A DNA stretch of 5,485 nucleotides, from contig ONUD01000197.1 of assembly GCA_900320925.1 (NCBI GenBank), positions 1 to 5,485 on the forward strand, given 5' to 3'. Of this stretch, positions 1 through 5,355 are shown piece after piece. This DNA is from an uncultured Eubacteriales bacterium (GTDB lineage: Bacteria > Bacillota > Clostridia > Oscillospirales > Acutalibacteraceae). The notes beneath the pieces were generated by a model, which was given only the letters and a program-made list of their open reading frames with translations, ran no database searches and was not told the DNA's origin. Every line of letters begins with the position of its first letter. Within the stretch, counting starts at the first letter, position 1. Both the position numbers and the translations under genes were made by a program.

Positions 1-78
1 ATCAAAGAGCAGATTGACATCATATTCCGTACATTCGGAACTGTTAATACTGATATTATCCGTCTTAAGGCTCATCAT
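1..78 (-). CDS. Partial CDS (N-terminus), possibly YlxM/UPF0122-like
   Basis: The first 26 codons of a leftward gene run off the left edge. The start is one of two consecutive ATGs (78-76 or 75-73), with GGAG (complement of 86-89) seven bases upstream of the first. The visible peptide begins MMSLKTDN and ends EYDVNLLFD. First-codon-position purines are frequent, as in coding DNA. The ending resembles the start of YlxM/UPF0122 proteins, small helix-turn-helix proteins of the signal recognition particle locus, which often read LLFDFYG near residue 15-25. That match rests on a few residues and is only a suggestion. A rival reading exists: the opposite strand is also open from 1 to a TAA at 91-93, and the hairpin at 112-161 would be an ideal terminator for such a rightward gene. 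I prefer the leftward gene because of its ribosome binding site. Confidence 0.5.
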   Translation of the reverse strand, partial: MMSLKTDNISINSSECTEYDVNLLFD

Positions 79-111
79 CCTTTTTCTCCGTAATCTTTTT
101 CATCAAATGGT

Positions 112-161
112 AAACCAGCAGATACAGACTTTTCAAAAAAGTTGTATCTGCTGGTTTTTTT
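112..161 (+). terminator. Strong hairpin with T-run (rho-independent terminator, orientation +)
   Basis: A perfect 15-bp inverted repeat (112-126 with 143-157) continues, after a single bulged G at 127, into a 6-bp inner stem (128-133 with 137-142) closing a three-base loop. On the + strand it is followed by seven Ts (155-161). On the - strand only three Us follow directly, then ACCAUUU. By the usual rule it therefore terminates rightward transcripts entering from the left edge, yet it sits 1 nt past the lexA stop codon, so it may also act, more weakly, as the lexA terminator. The structure is clear; the direction of use is uncertain. Confidence 0.85.
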
Positions 162-162
162 G

Positions 163-756
163 TCAGAATTCACGATAAAGGGAGATGACTTTTCCAAGAA
201 TGTCAAGATGGTCAAGGATGAGCGGCTGGAAATCAGGATTGTGGGGCTGTAGACGGAAGTGACCGTTTTCTTTATAGAAACTCTTCACTGTCGCTTCATC
301 ATCAATCAAGGCAACCACAATGTCACCGTTTTCCGCAGAACTGCACTGTTCACACACCACCACATCACGGTCAAAGATCCCAATGTCACGCATACTTTCT
401 CCCGCAATCCGCAGGGCAAACAGTTCCTTGTCAGCCGCTTTGGAAGAAGGGAACGGTATATACCCCGATACATCCTCGAATGCATAAACGGGAACGCCTG
501 CTGTCACTTTGCCCAGAATCGGCACCGAAACTGCTTTTTCACTTCCGACCAGCTGAATGGAACGATGCCCCCTGTCGCGGGACAGATAGCCCATCCTTTC
601 CAGCGACCGCAGGTGAGAATGCACCGTTGAGGTAGAGGTAAGTCCCGTTGCATCGCATATTTCTCTCACTGTCGGATTCAGTCCCTTTGCCATCATCCGG
701 CGGACACATTCATACACTTTTCTCTGACTTTCCGACATCACTTTTTTGTTTTTCAT
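163..756 (-). CDS. lexA: LexA repressor, SOS response autoprotease
   Basis: LexA represses DNA-damage genes as a dimer and cleaves itself when RecA filaments form on single-stranded DNA. The 197-residue length is typical. An N-terminal winged helix-turn-helix covers about residues 8-70, with the recognition segment TSTSTVHSHLRSLERMGYL at 40-58. The C-terminal S24 peptidase domain holds the cleavage site Ala86-Gly87 (KVTAGVP), the nucleophile Ser121 (GESM) and the general base Lys158 (ATVKSF). The Ser-Lys spacing of 37 equals that of E. coli LexA. The ATG at 756 is chosen because AAGGCGGTG (complement of 764-772) lies 7 nt upstream; the next Met (residue 7) has no ribosome binding site. It is probably the last gene of an operon with the AIM24-family gene 33 nt upstream. 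No GAAC-N4-GTTC type SOS box is seen in front of it, which is unusual for a self-regulated repressor. Confidence 0.97.
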   Translation of the reverse strand: MKNKKVMSESQRKVYECVRRMMAKGLNPTVREICDATGLTSTSTVHSHLRSLERMGYLSRDRGHRSIQLVGSEKAVSVPILGKVTAGVPVYAFEDVSGYIPFPSSKAADKELFALRIAGESMRDIGIFDRDVVVCEQCSSAENGDIVVALIDDEATVKSFYKENGHFRLQPHNPDFQPLILDHLDILGKVISLYREF

Positions 757-789
757 ACACCGTCACCGCCTTACGCAAGGCAATTTATT

Positions 790-1464
790 TTATGAACGAG
801 GGATATAGCCTGCCACAGCTCCTGCAATGATATTCATCGGCATGGTCTGGAGCCATATATGACCCGGACCCGTGATGCGGGTATTGAACAGTCCCTCTCC
901 GCCGAACAGCTTATTGCCAAGTCCCGGCACCTGTTCGATAGCAACCTTGCAGGTGGCCTCCATAGCCGCAAGATAGCCTGTATCGACAAGGATCGAGCGT
1001 CCTGCCTCCAAGTCATATTCCACGATACTGCCGTCAATCTCAAGGAATGCCATGCCATTGCCGCTGAGCTTCTGCATGATAAAGCCTTCCCCGCCGAAGA
1101 ATCCGGCACTCATACGCTGCTGGAAAAACATACTCAGTTCCACGCTTGTTTCGGAAGCAAGGTAAGAACGCTTCTGTGCCACAATGGGGCGTTGGGGGGT
1201 AATCGGCACGGGAAGGATACAGCCCGGGACAGTAGCGGCAAAAGCAATTTCACCGTTTGTTTTCTGGGCAGTATAGGTGTTGCGGAACATCGACTCTCCC
1301 ATGAATGCTCTGGAGAACATCGTACCGATTCCGTTGCCGCTGGTCTGCATTCCCATGTTGGGAGACATCCATGCCATGGCTCCTTTCTGGCAGTGCATGG
1401 ATTCATTGGGTTCCAGTTGGCACACCACAACCGGAAACGGTGTTCCTTTGATTTCGTAACGCAT
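790..1464 (-). CDS. TIGR00266 / AIM24 family protein
   Basis: A 224-residue protein of the AIM24 family (PF01987, TIGR00266), a beta-helix/cupin-like fold of unclear bacterial function; the yeast namesake is a mitochondrial inner-membrane organisation protein. Family marks are the short N-terminal strand MRYEIKG, the SPNMGMQT segment (34-41), the repeated FGGEG motif (123-127 and 187-191), the LEAGRSILVDTGYLAAME stretch (152-169), and the closing GPGHIWLQTMP (199-209). The two similar halves fit the internal duplication of the fold. There is no signal peptide or membrane segment, so it is probably cytoplasmic or peripheral. AAGGAGG (complement of 1473-1479) stands 8 nt before the ATG. It follows the second lipoprotein gene by 27 nt and precedes lexA by 33 nt, so all are probably on one transcript. 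The family is confident; the role is unknown. Confidence 0.94.
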   Translation of the reverse strand: MRYEIKGTPFPVVVCQLEPNESMHCQKGAMAWMSPNMGMQTSGNGIGTMFSRAFMGESMFRNTYTAQKTNGEIAFAATVPGCILPVPITPQRPIVAQKRSYLASETSVELSMFFQQRMSAGFFGGEGFIMQKLSGNGMAFLEIDGSIVEYDLEAGRSILVDTGYLAAMEATCKVAIEQVPGLGNKLFGGEGLFNTRITGPGHIWLQTMPMNIIAGAVAGYIPRS

Positions 1465-1491
1465 ACAAAAAACCTCCTTTTATTTCATACA

Positions 1492-1980
1492 TCATGCATT
1501 TCTCCAAAATGTCTGTATTTTTTGGGATGCATATGTAAGTTGCTCATAGCACTCCTCATAGTCCTCAAACAATTTTGTTTTTTCTTTTTGGAAGAGGGTA
1601 TCATCTCCGCTCTGCACGGCATATTCCGCATGACTTTTGACAGCCGCCGTCAAAGAGAGAATGCGTTCGGCACTTTCTTTGAGTTCCTTGTCATCCTCAT
1701 CAAACGAATCGCTTGACGGGAGCATGAGCAGTTTTTTATAAACGGCTGCCAGCTTGTCCAGTGTTTTGAGATACTCCTTGCCTGCGGCAGTGTCATCGCA
1801 GTGAAAAGCGGCATCCTGTTCTTTCCATATTCTGGTATATTTGACAGATTCATCCACCAGCTGCCTGACAGAAACCGCATACTGCTCTTCTTTGGCATAA
1901 TCTGTTCCCCTGCATCCTCCCGATACAAGGATACATCCCACTGACAGCAGCAACAATAAGATTTTCCCGATTTTCATCAT
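1492..1980 (-). CDS. Small helical lipoprotein, unknown function
   Basis: A protein of about 162 residues with a lipoprotein signal: Met-Lys, then a run of leucines, then LVSGGC. Cys22, counted from the second Met, is the likely lipidated residue; the preceding SGG is an acceptable but not ideal lipobox, and Cys15 (SVGC) is an alternative. The mature part is charged and almost wholly helical, with alternating Lys/Glu/Leu and many Tyr, suggesting a small antiparallel helical bundle on the outer face of the membrane. I recognise no family. A longer frame starts at 2010, but the real start is one of the paired ATGs at 1980 and 1977, with GGAG (complement of 1986-1989) 5 or 8 nt upstream. The ATGA at 1980-1977 overlaps the stop of the preceding lipoprotein gene, which implies translational coupling and joint function. 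Confidence 0.88.
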   Translation of the reverse strand: MMKIGKILLLLLSVGCILVSGGCRGTDYAKEEQYAVSVRQLVDESVKYTRIWKEQDAAFHCDDTAAGKEYLKTLDKLAAVYKKLLMLPSSDSFDEDDKELKESAERILSLTAAVKSHAEYAVQSGDDTLFQKEKTKLFEDYEECYEQLTYASQKIQTFWRNA

Positions 1981-2603
1981 TCCATCTCCAGTTTTCCCGT
2001 CATCATCCATATCTGCCGATACAGTGCCGCCGCTCTGCCTTTATAATCATTCATCATGGCCGTATCGGCACCGAGAAGTTCCATTGACCCTGCATCATCA
2101 TATAATGACGGGTCATACAATTCCTTTTTCTTATCCTCTGTTTCTGCCATCCACTCCTGCTGAGAGATTTCCAGCTTTTCCAGTTCCTGCGGATTGTCTG
2201 CAAGCAGTTCTTTCAATCTCTCATACGCATTCTGTACCTGCTGTTTCCAACGTTCGGCATAGTCTCCCGCTATCTGACGCATTTCTGCGAGCGTCACGGC
2301 ATCCTTGGCAGATTCCTGATAGTTCCTATCAAGGGCATTGTCCTGAAACAGGGCATTAAATGTTTCATCATCCGTAAATATTGCAGCAGTATGGCGATCC
2401 TCCGCCATCTGTTCCTCCTCTGACGGTTCCGACACCTGCGATTCTTGCTCTTCGGAGGAGACGGTACTGCTGACAGGTTCCTCAGAGCATTCTGTGATAC
2501 TTTCCGCTGTACTCTGTACCGATACGGTAACGGATGGTTCTGCCGTATGCCCGCAGGCTGTCAGGCATACAGCCGACAACAGTACAATTCCCATTTTTTT
2601 CAT
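1977..2603 (-). CDS. Lipoprotein with DUF1311/LprI-like C-terminal domain
   Basis: A 208-residue protein with a textbook lipoprotein signal: MKK, a hydrophobic core, and the lipobox LTAC with Cys17 as the anchor. Residues 20-68 form a low-complexity Ser/Glu/Val-rich spacer that would lift the domain through the wall. Residues 105-200 look like a DUF1311/LprI domain (PF07007): a helix around W119-A-Y127-RLKELL, then the SQQEWMAETEDKKKELYD block (147-164) matching the family's Q-x-x-W-x-x-x-[RE]-D pattern, then GSMELL (172-177) and a last helix with KGRAAALYRQ (188-197). The cysteines seen in many proteobacterial members are absent. LprI-type proteins have been described as lysozyme inhibitors, but that role is not shown for Firmicutes homologues. 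It has its own promoter (2623-2651) and GGAGG 8 nt before the ATG. It is the first gene of the lipoprotein-AIM24-lexA group. Confidence 0.9.
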   Translation of the reverse strand: MKKMGIVLLSAVCLTACGHTAEPSVTVSVQSTAESITECSEEPVSSTVSSEEQESQVSEPSEEEQMAEDRHTAAIFTDDETFNALFQDNALDRNYQESAKDAVTLAEMRQIAGDYAERWKQQVQNAYERLKELLADNPQELEKLEISQQEWMAETEDKKKELYDPSLYDDAGSMELLGADTAMMNDYKGRAAALYRQIWMMTGKLEME

Positions 2604-2622
2604 ATCCCATCCCTCCGATTAT

Positions 2623-2651
2623 ATTGTACCACACTCTTTTGCTTTTCGCAA
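2623..2651 (-). promoter_or_regulatory. Sigma-A type promoter of the lipoprotein-AIM24-lexA operon
   Basis: On the - strand, a -35 box TTGCGA (2651-2646) is separated by exactly 17 bp from a -10 box TACAAT (2628-2623), with TGG just before the -10 giving an extended -10 element. The first lipoprotein ATG is about 20 nt beyond the -10, so the leader would be very short. It lies in the 56-nt gap after the M14 gene. No terminator is visible in that gap, so read-through from the M14 gene is also possible. Confidence 0.75.
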
Positions 2652-2659
2652 CTACAAAT

Positions 2660-3565
2660 TCAAAGAATTACCGCCAATACCAGCATTTCACGAATTTTTT
2701 TATAAATTGCGTCAACTTCCTCTATCGGCAGAGGATTTTCTCCCCGTCCCACCTCAACGGTAAATGCCGGCCGTCGGAACTTCTGCACGAACCAGTCCTT
2801 GAACCCGCCTCCTACCGCCAGTCCCTCCGGCTCTGCCACCCGATAGGCACTGGAGTATGCCATGATTTTTGCCATCTTCAAGGCTTCGGGATCGTGGTAA
2901 TCGCCGAAATCCCAGTAGATCTCCTCTCCCTGGCTGTGAAAGGCAAGGGCATGGGTGATATTCCCCGCACGGCAGTAGGAGGCCAGTGTACGGCTTTCAG
3001 GCTCGCTTTCGGCACATTCTCCGCCATATCTGGTCGGTGCAGGACAGCAAATCCCGTTTTCCAGCTCCAGCTTTTTCAGTTTGTCCCAGTTGGCGGAAAA
3101 GTTATGGTTGATATCCACTCCTGCGGCATTGGCCTGCCATTGCCGGGTACTGCCCCCGCTGATATGCTTGACAAGCTCTGCATAGCTCCCGGCACTCTCT
3201 GCACCGTGAATCTGTATTTCCACGCCGTCGGGATTGACACATGGCACCACCGCCAGACCCCGCTGATTGAGCATGGCTCCTACTCTCACACCGCATAGAT
3301 TCCTCCCCGTCATCACCGCAAAACACAGCTCATCCACAAATTTCAGCAGCAGCAGTGTCGTGATCCATTCCATTCCATGGAACGCTCCTGTCAACAGTAC
3401 CTGCTTTTGTCTGTTGCCGATGCACAGCAAATCAATGGGTCTTGCACAACGGCTCTCTCCTATGGTATCCCTCGATAAAAATCCGTAATCCATCAACAAC
3501 TTCCCTATCAGTACTTCCCGTGTTTTCCTGTCCGCTTTTCTCTTGAGCCACTCGGTTTCCAACAT
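2660..3565 (-). CDS. M14 family zinc carboxypeptidase / endopeptidase-like protein
   Basis: A 301-residue zinc peptidase of the M14 (carboxypeptidase A) clan. Numbered from the chosen start, the zinc ligands are His63 and Glu66 (FHGMEW) and His210 (ALAFHSQGEE), and the catalytic glutamate is Glu271 (FTVEVGRG). Further family marks are NPDG (111-114), GVDINHNF (149-156) and the SEPES segment (about 187-191). No signal peptide is present, so it should act in the cytoplasm. By analogy with MpaA/YqgT-like members it could trim gamma-D-glutamyl-diaminopimelate bonds in recycled muropeptides, but the substrate is inferred only. In GVDINHNF a His stands where classical carboxypeptidases have the substrate-carboxylate Arg. 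A longer frame begins with TTG at 3586, but AAGGAGG (complement of 3577-3583) lies inside it, so the ATG at 3565, 11 nt downstream of AAGGAGG, is the likely start. It is transcribed divergently from the HAD gene. Confidence 0.94.
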   Translation of the reverse strand: MLETEWLKRKADRKTREVLIGKLLMDYGFLSRDTIGESRCARPIDLLCIGNRQKQVLLTGAFHGMEWITTLLLLKFVDELCFAVMTGRNLCGVRVGAMLNQRGLAVVPCVNPDGVEIQIHGAESAGSYAELVKHISGGSTRQWQANAAGVDINHNFSANWDKLKKLELENGICCPAPTRYGGECAESEPESRTLASYCRAGNITHALAFHSQGEEIYWDFGDYHDPEALKMAKIMAYSSAYRVAEPEGLAVGGGFKDWFVQKFRRPAFTVEVGRGENPLPIEEVDAIYKKIREMLVLAVIL

Positions 3566-3576
3566 AACGAAAGATG

Positions 3577-3583
3577 CCTCCTT
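3577..3583 (-). promoter_or_regulatory. Ribosome binding site that fixes the M14 gene start
   Basis: The - strand reads AAGGAGG here, 11 nt before the ATG at 3565-3563. The upstream TTG (3586-3584) directly abuts this motif and so cannot use it, which argues against the 308-residue version. Confidence 0.8.
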
Positions 3584-3603
3584 CAAAAAATCTCTGCAAC
3601 TTT

Positions 3604-3636
3604 AATATATATGGAAACCGCTGATTTTTATGTCAT
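3604..3636 (-). promoter_or_regulatory. Possible promoter of the M14 gene
   Basis: On the - strand ATGACA (3636-3631) matches the -35 consensus in 5 of 6 positions and is followed by an alternating TATATATA tract (about 3611-3604). The spacing to the best -10 reading (TATATA or TATATT) is 19-21 bp, longer than ideal, so the exact -10 is uncertain. The position, about 40-70 nt before the ATG at 3565, is right for a promoter. Confidence 0.35.
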
Positions 3637-3677
3637 AAACCGTTGCAGTCTATGCTTTGCACAGATGAATTTCTCTC

Positions 3678-3706
3678 TTGCAAAAATCCTGAGATTGTAT
3701 TACAAT
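3678..3706 (+). promoter_or_regulatory. Sigma-A type promoter of the HAD-proC operon
   Basis: A -35 box TTGCAA (3678-3683) and a -10 box TACAAT (3701-3706) are exactly 17 bp apart, the same architecture and same -10 hexamer as the lipoprotein operon promoter. The ribosome binding site GGAGG (3728-3732) and the ATG at 3739 follow at normal distance, giving a leader of about 25 nt. Confidence 0.75.
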
Positions 3707-3738
3707 AAAAGTACTATCAAATCAAACGGAGGACTGCT

Positions 3739-4464
3739 ATGTACAAAAATTATATCTTTGACCTTTACGGTACGTTGGTAGACATCAATACCAATGAATG
3801 GAAAGCAAGCATTTGGAAAAATATGGCATTGATCTATACCATGCATGGTGCCGCCTATACCCCTAAGGAACTCAACAAGGCATATAATCATTATCTGGCA
3901 GATGCCATTGCCGCCATCCCCCATGACAAGTATACCACCCACCCTGAACCTCAGGTCGAATATGTCTTTCAGAGATTGTTCACCGAAAAAGGCATGGCGT
4001 GTTCTATGGAGCTTGCCAGAACCATGGCGGTTACCTTCCGTGCCTTGTCGCTGAAATACATCAAGCTGTATGATGGCGTCAAGGAACTCTTCCAAGCAAT
4101 TCATGACCATGGCGGCAAAGCCTATCTGCTTTCCAATGCCCAGCGGGTCATGACCGAACCTGAAATACGAATGCTGGGCATCTATGACGAATTTGAAGAT
4201 GTCATCATTTCCTCTGACGTGGGCTGTGCCAAGCCGGACATCATGTTCTATCAGCATATTCTCCAAAAGCATACCCTTGACCCCAAAGACTGCATTATGA
4301 TTGGCAATGACTATATAACCGACATACAAGGCTCTTATCAGGCAGGTATGGACTCCCTGTATCTGCATACCAACATCTCCCCTGAAATCAAGGGAAAGCT
4401 TCTGGCAAAATACCCGATTATGAGCGGCAGTCTTTTTGAAGCCATTGAGGTGCTTTTTCAATAA
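3739..4464 (+). CDS. HAD-superfamily hydrolase with a DxYGT motif
   Basis: A 241-residue haloacid dehalogenase-like hydrolase with a helical cap after motif I (subfamily I style). Motif I is FDLYGTLVD with nucleophile Asp8; motif II is LLSNAQ with Ser132; motif III is Lys165 in CAKPD; motif IV is IGNDYITDIQG with acidic Asp191 and Asp195. The residue two after the nucleophile is Tyr10 instead of the Asp that serves as acid/base in most HAD phosphatases; DxYGT is also seen in L-2-haloacid dehalogenases and some uncharacterised Firmicutes HADs. Family membership is firm, but the substrate cannot be told, and a phosphatase label would go too far. GGAGG stands 6 nt before the ATG. proC follows after 19 nt and is almost certainly co-transcribed. 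Whether the enzyme relates to proline metabolism is unknown. Confidence 0.94.
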   Translation: MYKNYIFDLYGTLVDINTNEWKASIWKNMALIYTMHGAAYTPKELNKAYNHYLADAIAAIPHDKYTTHPEPQVEYVFQRLFTEKGMACSMELARTMAVTFRALSLKYIKLYDGVKELFQAIHDHGGKAYLLSNAQRVMTEPEIRMLGIYDEFEDVIISSDVGCAKPDIMFYQHILQKHTLDPKDCIMIGNDYITDIQGSYQAGMDSLYLHTNISPEIKGKLLAKYPIMSGSLFEAIEVLFQ

Positions 4465-4471
4465 AAATCAT

Positions 4472-4477
4472 GAGGTG
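4472..4477 (+). promoter_or_regulatory. Ribosome binding site that fixes the proC start
   Basis: GAGGTG lies 6 nt before the ATG at 4484 and within the short HAD-proC gap. An in-frame ATG at 4436, inside the HAD gene, gives a longer frame but has no comparable motif. An internal ATG at 4547, which would remove the N-terminal extension, has only a distant G-rich stretch. Confidence 0.75.
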
Positions 4478-4483
4478 ATAAAA

Positions 4484-5353
4484 ATGTTGGAAGATTTGAA
4501 AGAAGCCCGCAAACTGATGGGCAATCTGGTGGGGAATCTCTCCGCCATGACCGACAGTAAAAAAATCGGCTTTATCGGTGCCGGCAACATGGCAACCGCT
4601 ATCGTGAAAGGTCTGCTCAAAGCCAAAAAACCTGCCGGCAGTATTTTTGTCTATGACTGCAACGTCAGGCAACTCAAGCCAATGGCGGAAATGGGCGTGA
4701 ATATCGTCTATCTGGGGGAGGAACTGGCAGAAAAATGTGATATCATCGTGCTTGCCGTGAAGCCGCAGAACTATGATGAGGTACTTGCCGAAATCAAGCC
4801 TGCCGTCACCGCCGAAAAAGTCATTGTCACTATCGCCGCAGGTATCTCCATCGCCTATGTCCGCAAGGGACTGGAAAAAGACTGCCCGATGGTGCGTGTC
4901 ATGCCCAATACCCCGCTCCTGATGGGCAAGGGTGCCACTGCTATGTGCCGCTCGGACAATATCTCCGATGAGGACTTCATGGAAGTATACAGTATGTTCG
5001 CCAATGCGGGGGAAGCCGTGGTGCTTCCCGAAGAGCAGATGAATGCCGTCATCGCTGTCAATGGCAGCAGTCCTGCTTATGTCTATCTGTTTGCCAAGGC
5101 AATGGTAGATTATGCGGTGTCCGTGGGAATCGACAGTGAGGTTGCCCTGAAGCTGGTCTGCCAGACCTTTGAGGGCAGTGCGGAAATGCTTCGTTCCAGC
5201 GGTGAAAGTCCCGAATCCCTTATCAAAAAGGTCTGCTCCAAGGGCGGTACCACCATCGAGGCAATGAATATCCTTGCATCACGAGATGTTGCTCAGGCGA
5301 TTGCCGATGCCATGGCCGCCTGCACCAAACGGGCAGAAGAGCTTGGGAAATGA
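4484..5353 (+). CDS. proC: Pyrroline-5-carboxylate reductase
   Basis: ProC reduces 1-pyrroline-5-carboxylate to L-proline with NAD(P)H, the last step of proline synthesis, in the cytoplasm. The 289-residue product has the Rossmann fingerprint IGFIGAGNMATAI (28-40), the second nucleotide-domain motif VLAVKPQ (89-95), the hallmark VRVMPNTP (137-144), and the helical dimerisation domain with NGSSPAYVY (193-201) and CSKGGTTIEAM (251-261). Two positions differ from the common forms SGSGPAY and SPGGTT: Asn193/Ser196, and Lys253 in place of Pro. Most ProC proteins begin directly at the first Rossmann strand; here about 24 residues (MLEDLKEARKLM and following) precede it and would form an amphipathic helix. 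The start is set by GAGGTG 6 nt upstream. It follows the HAD gene by 19 nt in the same operon and ends 2 nt before a G-rich inverted repeat. Confidence 0.97.
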   Translation: MLEDLKEARKLMGNLVGNLSAMTDSKKIGFIGAGNMATAIVKGLLKAKKPAGSIFVYDCNVRQLKPMAEMGVNIVYLGEELAEKCDIIVLAVKPQNYDEVLAEIKPAVTAEKVIVTIAAGISIAYVRKGLEKDCPMVRVMPNTPLLMGKGATAMCRSDNISDEDFMEVYSMFANAGEAVVLPEEQMNAVIAVNGSSPAYVYLFAKAMVDYAVSVGIDSEVALKLVCQTFEGSAEMLRSSGESPESLIKKVCSKGGTTIEAMNILASRDVAQAIADAMAACTKRAEELGK

Positions 5354-5355
5354 TA

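Noticed and set aside
769..780. CCTTGCGTAAGG-type near-palindrome before lexA
   Set aside because: The stem is only about 4 bp and no T-run follows; it overlaps the lexA ribosome binding site, so it is not a terminator. A masking role is possible but unsupported.
787..815. TAAAAT on the - strand as a separate lexA promoter
   Set aside because: No acceptable -35 box is found at 16-18 bp, so a lexA-specific promoter cannot be claimed.
1433..1446. GGAAACGGTGTTCC, a near-palindrome close to an SOS box
   Set aside because: It lies inside codons 7-11 of the AIM24-family gene and misses the GAAC-N4-GTTC pattern in one half; chance similarity is more likely than an operator.
859..1716. A 285-codon open frame on the + strand
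   Set aside because: It runs antisense across the AIM24-family gene and into the second lipoprotein gene, both supported by motifs and ribosome binding sites; its product looks like random His/Cys/Ser-rich shadow sequence.
2638..2655. TTGC-GAAAA-GCAA mini-hairpin as the M14 terminator
   Set aside because: The stem is four bases without a U-tract and overlaps the -35 box of the next operon.
2534..3298. A 254-codon open frame on the + strand
   Set aside because: It is antisense to the M14 peptidase and to the operon promoter; no domain is recognisable.
3566..3586. TTG start of the M14 gene giving 308 residues
   Set aside because: The Shine-Dalgarno motif is inside those codons, so translation begins at the ATG at 3565.
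3700..4461. A 253-codon open frame on the - strand opposite the HAD gene
   Set aside because: It is the antisense shadow of a gene with all four HAD motifs, and the protein resembles no family.
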